From the NCBI RefSeq assembly GCF_003330765.1, contig NZ_CP024903.1, positions 2,976,001-3,040,000 of the forward strand: a stretch of DNA of 64,000 nucleotides, read 5' to 3'. Below, piece by piece: positions 63,410-64,000 of this stretch. The DNA is from Burkholderia pyrrocinia (lineage in GTDB: Bacteria; Pseudomonadota; Gammaproteobacteria; Burkholderiales; Burkholderiaceae). Both the position numbers and the translations under genes were made by a program. How positions within the stretch are numbered: position 1 is the first letter of the stretch; each line of letters starts with the position of its first letter. The notes below the pieces were generated by a model, which had not been told where the DNA came from, made no database searches, and saw only the letters and a list, made by a program, of their open reading frames with translations.

Positions 63410-64000
63410 ATGTTGTCGCCTCAAACGACGGCCGTCAGGTCGGCCATGCATCCCCTTTCGACGACGCGCTTCGCCGCGTCCGCTGCAGCCGGCGATTTCG
63501 TCCGGCTGCACGACGTGCACAAGTCGTACGGCCCGAACCTCGTCGTCATGGACGGCATGAGCCTCGACATGCGCGCCGACGACCGGCTCGTCATCATCGG
63601 CCCGAGCGGCAGCGGCAAGAGCTCGCTGCTGCGCGTGATGATGGGGCTGGAAGGCATCCAGCGCGGCGAGATCGCGTTCCAGGGCGCGCCGTATATCCGC
63701 GGCGGCGACGCGCGCGGCGGGTGGCGCATCGACGCGAAGCTGCAGAAGCAGGTCGGCATGGTGTTCCAGCACTACACGCTGTTTCCGCACCTGTCGGTGC
63801 TGGGCAACCTGATCCTCGCACCCGTCAGGGTCGGCGGGCTGTCGAAAGCCGAGGCCACCGAGCGTGCGCGCACGTATCTCGCGCGCCTGGGCCTCGAAAG
63901 CAAGCTGCACGCGTATCCGAGCCAGCTGTCCGGTGGCCAGAAGCAGCGCGTGGCGATCGCACGCGCGCTGATGCTCGAACCGAAGCTGATGCTGTTCGAC
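63410..64000 (+). CDS. Amino acid ABC transporter ATP-binding protein, N-terminal part (cut by window edge)
   Basis: 197 codons are visible. The extended N-terminus (about 28 residues) precedes VRLHDVHKSYGPNLVVMDG; Walker A is GPSGSGKSS, the Q-loop is in GMVFQHYTLFPHLS, and the signature is LSGGQKQRVAIARAL. Walker B starts at the end of the window (KLMLFD). It energises uptake of the amino acid caught by the protein encoded just upstream. GGAG precedes the ATG at 63410. Truncation is due to the window. Confidence 0.93.
   Translation, partial: MLSPQTTAVRSAMHPLSTTRFAASAAAGDFVRLHDVHKSYGPNLVVMDGMSLDMRADDRLVIIGPSGSGKSSLLRVMMGLEGIQRGEIAFQGAPYIRGGDARGGWRIDAKLQKQVGMVFQHYTLFPHLSVLGNLILAPVRVGGLSKAEATERARTYLARLGLESKLHAYPSQLSGGQKQRVAIARALMLEPKLMLFD

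Overview
The window reads as a Burkholderia cepacia complex genome segment. It is GC-rich with codon use to match, and it carries a calcium-dependent lectin trio whose proteins closely match BC2L-A, -B and -C of B. cenocepacia, which in that species lie on chromosome 2. The species call comes from protein resemblance recalled from memory, not from a search. No tRNA, rRNA, CRISPR array or intact insertion sequence was seen.

Layout. 1-1212: arsenic resistance operon arsR-arsC-acr3 (minus, acr3 cut by the window edge). 1405-4037: a small hypothetical gene and leuA, preceded by a leucine-rich leader peptide whose promoter places the start codon at about +1. 4219-7165: bclA, bclC and bclB, bracketed by two copies of a diverged direct repeat. 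7226-12346: a type V autotransporter broken by one in-frame TAA, then an M23 peptidase. 12680-19642: mscS, an orphan branched-chain amino acid binding protein, a histone-deacetylase-like acetylpolyamine amidohydrolase with a divergent Lrp regulator, an exported malate:quinone oxidoreductase and a small zinc-ribbon protein overlapping dbpA. 21081-23038: a LysR regulator divergent from an amidohydrolase.

23103-39572 is the metabolic centre: a complete phenol/catechol meta-cleavage operon read from one sigma-54 promoter at about 36860. The order is dmpK-L-M-N-O-P (multicomponent phenol hydroxylase), dmpQ (ferredoxin), dmpB (catechol 2,3-dioxygenase), a GlcG-like gene, then dmpC, E, F, G, H, I, D and an outer-membrane channel of the phenol MetA family. 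The divergent regulator dmpR has its phenol-pocket and zinc residues, and two DmpR-type activator sites lie upstream of the sigma-54 promoter. A GntR gene follows dmpR. Phenol is hydroxylated to catechol, cleaved to 2-hydroxymuconic semialdehyde, and carried by the C-H-I or D branch to pyruvate and acetyl-CoA. A fatty acid desaturase, a BenE benzoate transporter and regulators follow.

45595-48764: a LysR gene divergent from a type II NADH dehydrogenase; a roughly 30-bp motif between them recurs upstream of a HAD-like gene at 48330. 48911-52118: an OsmC protein, a small exported protein, a candidate small RNA and a CSS-EAL c-di-GMP phosphodiesterase. 52157-56730: a run of small, mostly minus-strand genes (extra ribosomal protein bS21, cold shock protein, hypotheticals) next to a fragment of an IclR regulator, typical of an accessory patch. 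56677-58398: a short-chain dehydrogenase/TetR cassette bracketed by two copies of an 88-89 bp segment covering the start of polB. 58360-64000: polB, a J-domain-like protein and the first genes of an amino acid ABC transporter, cut by the right edge.
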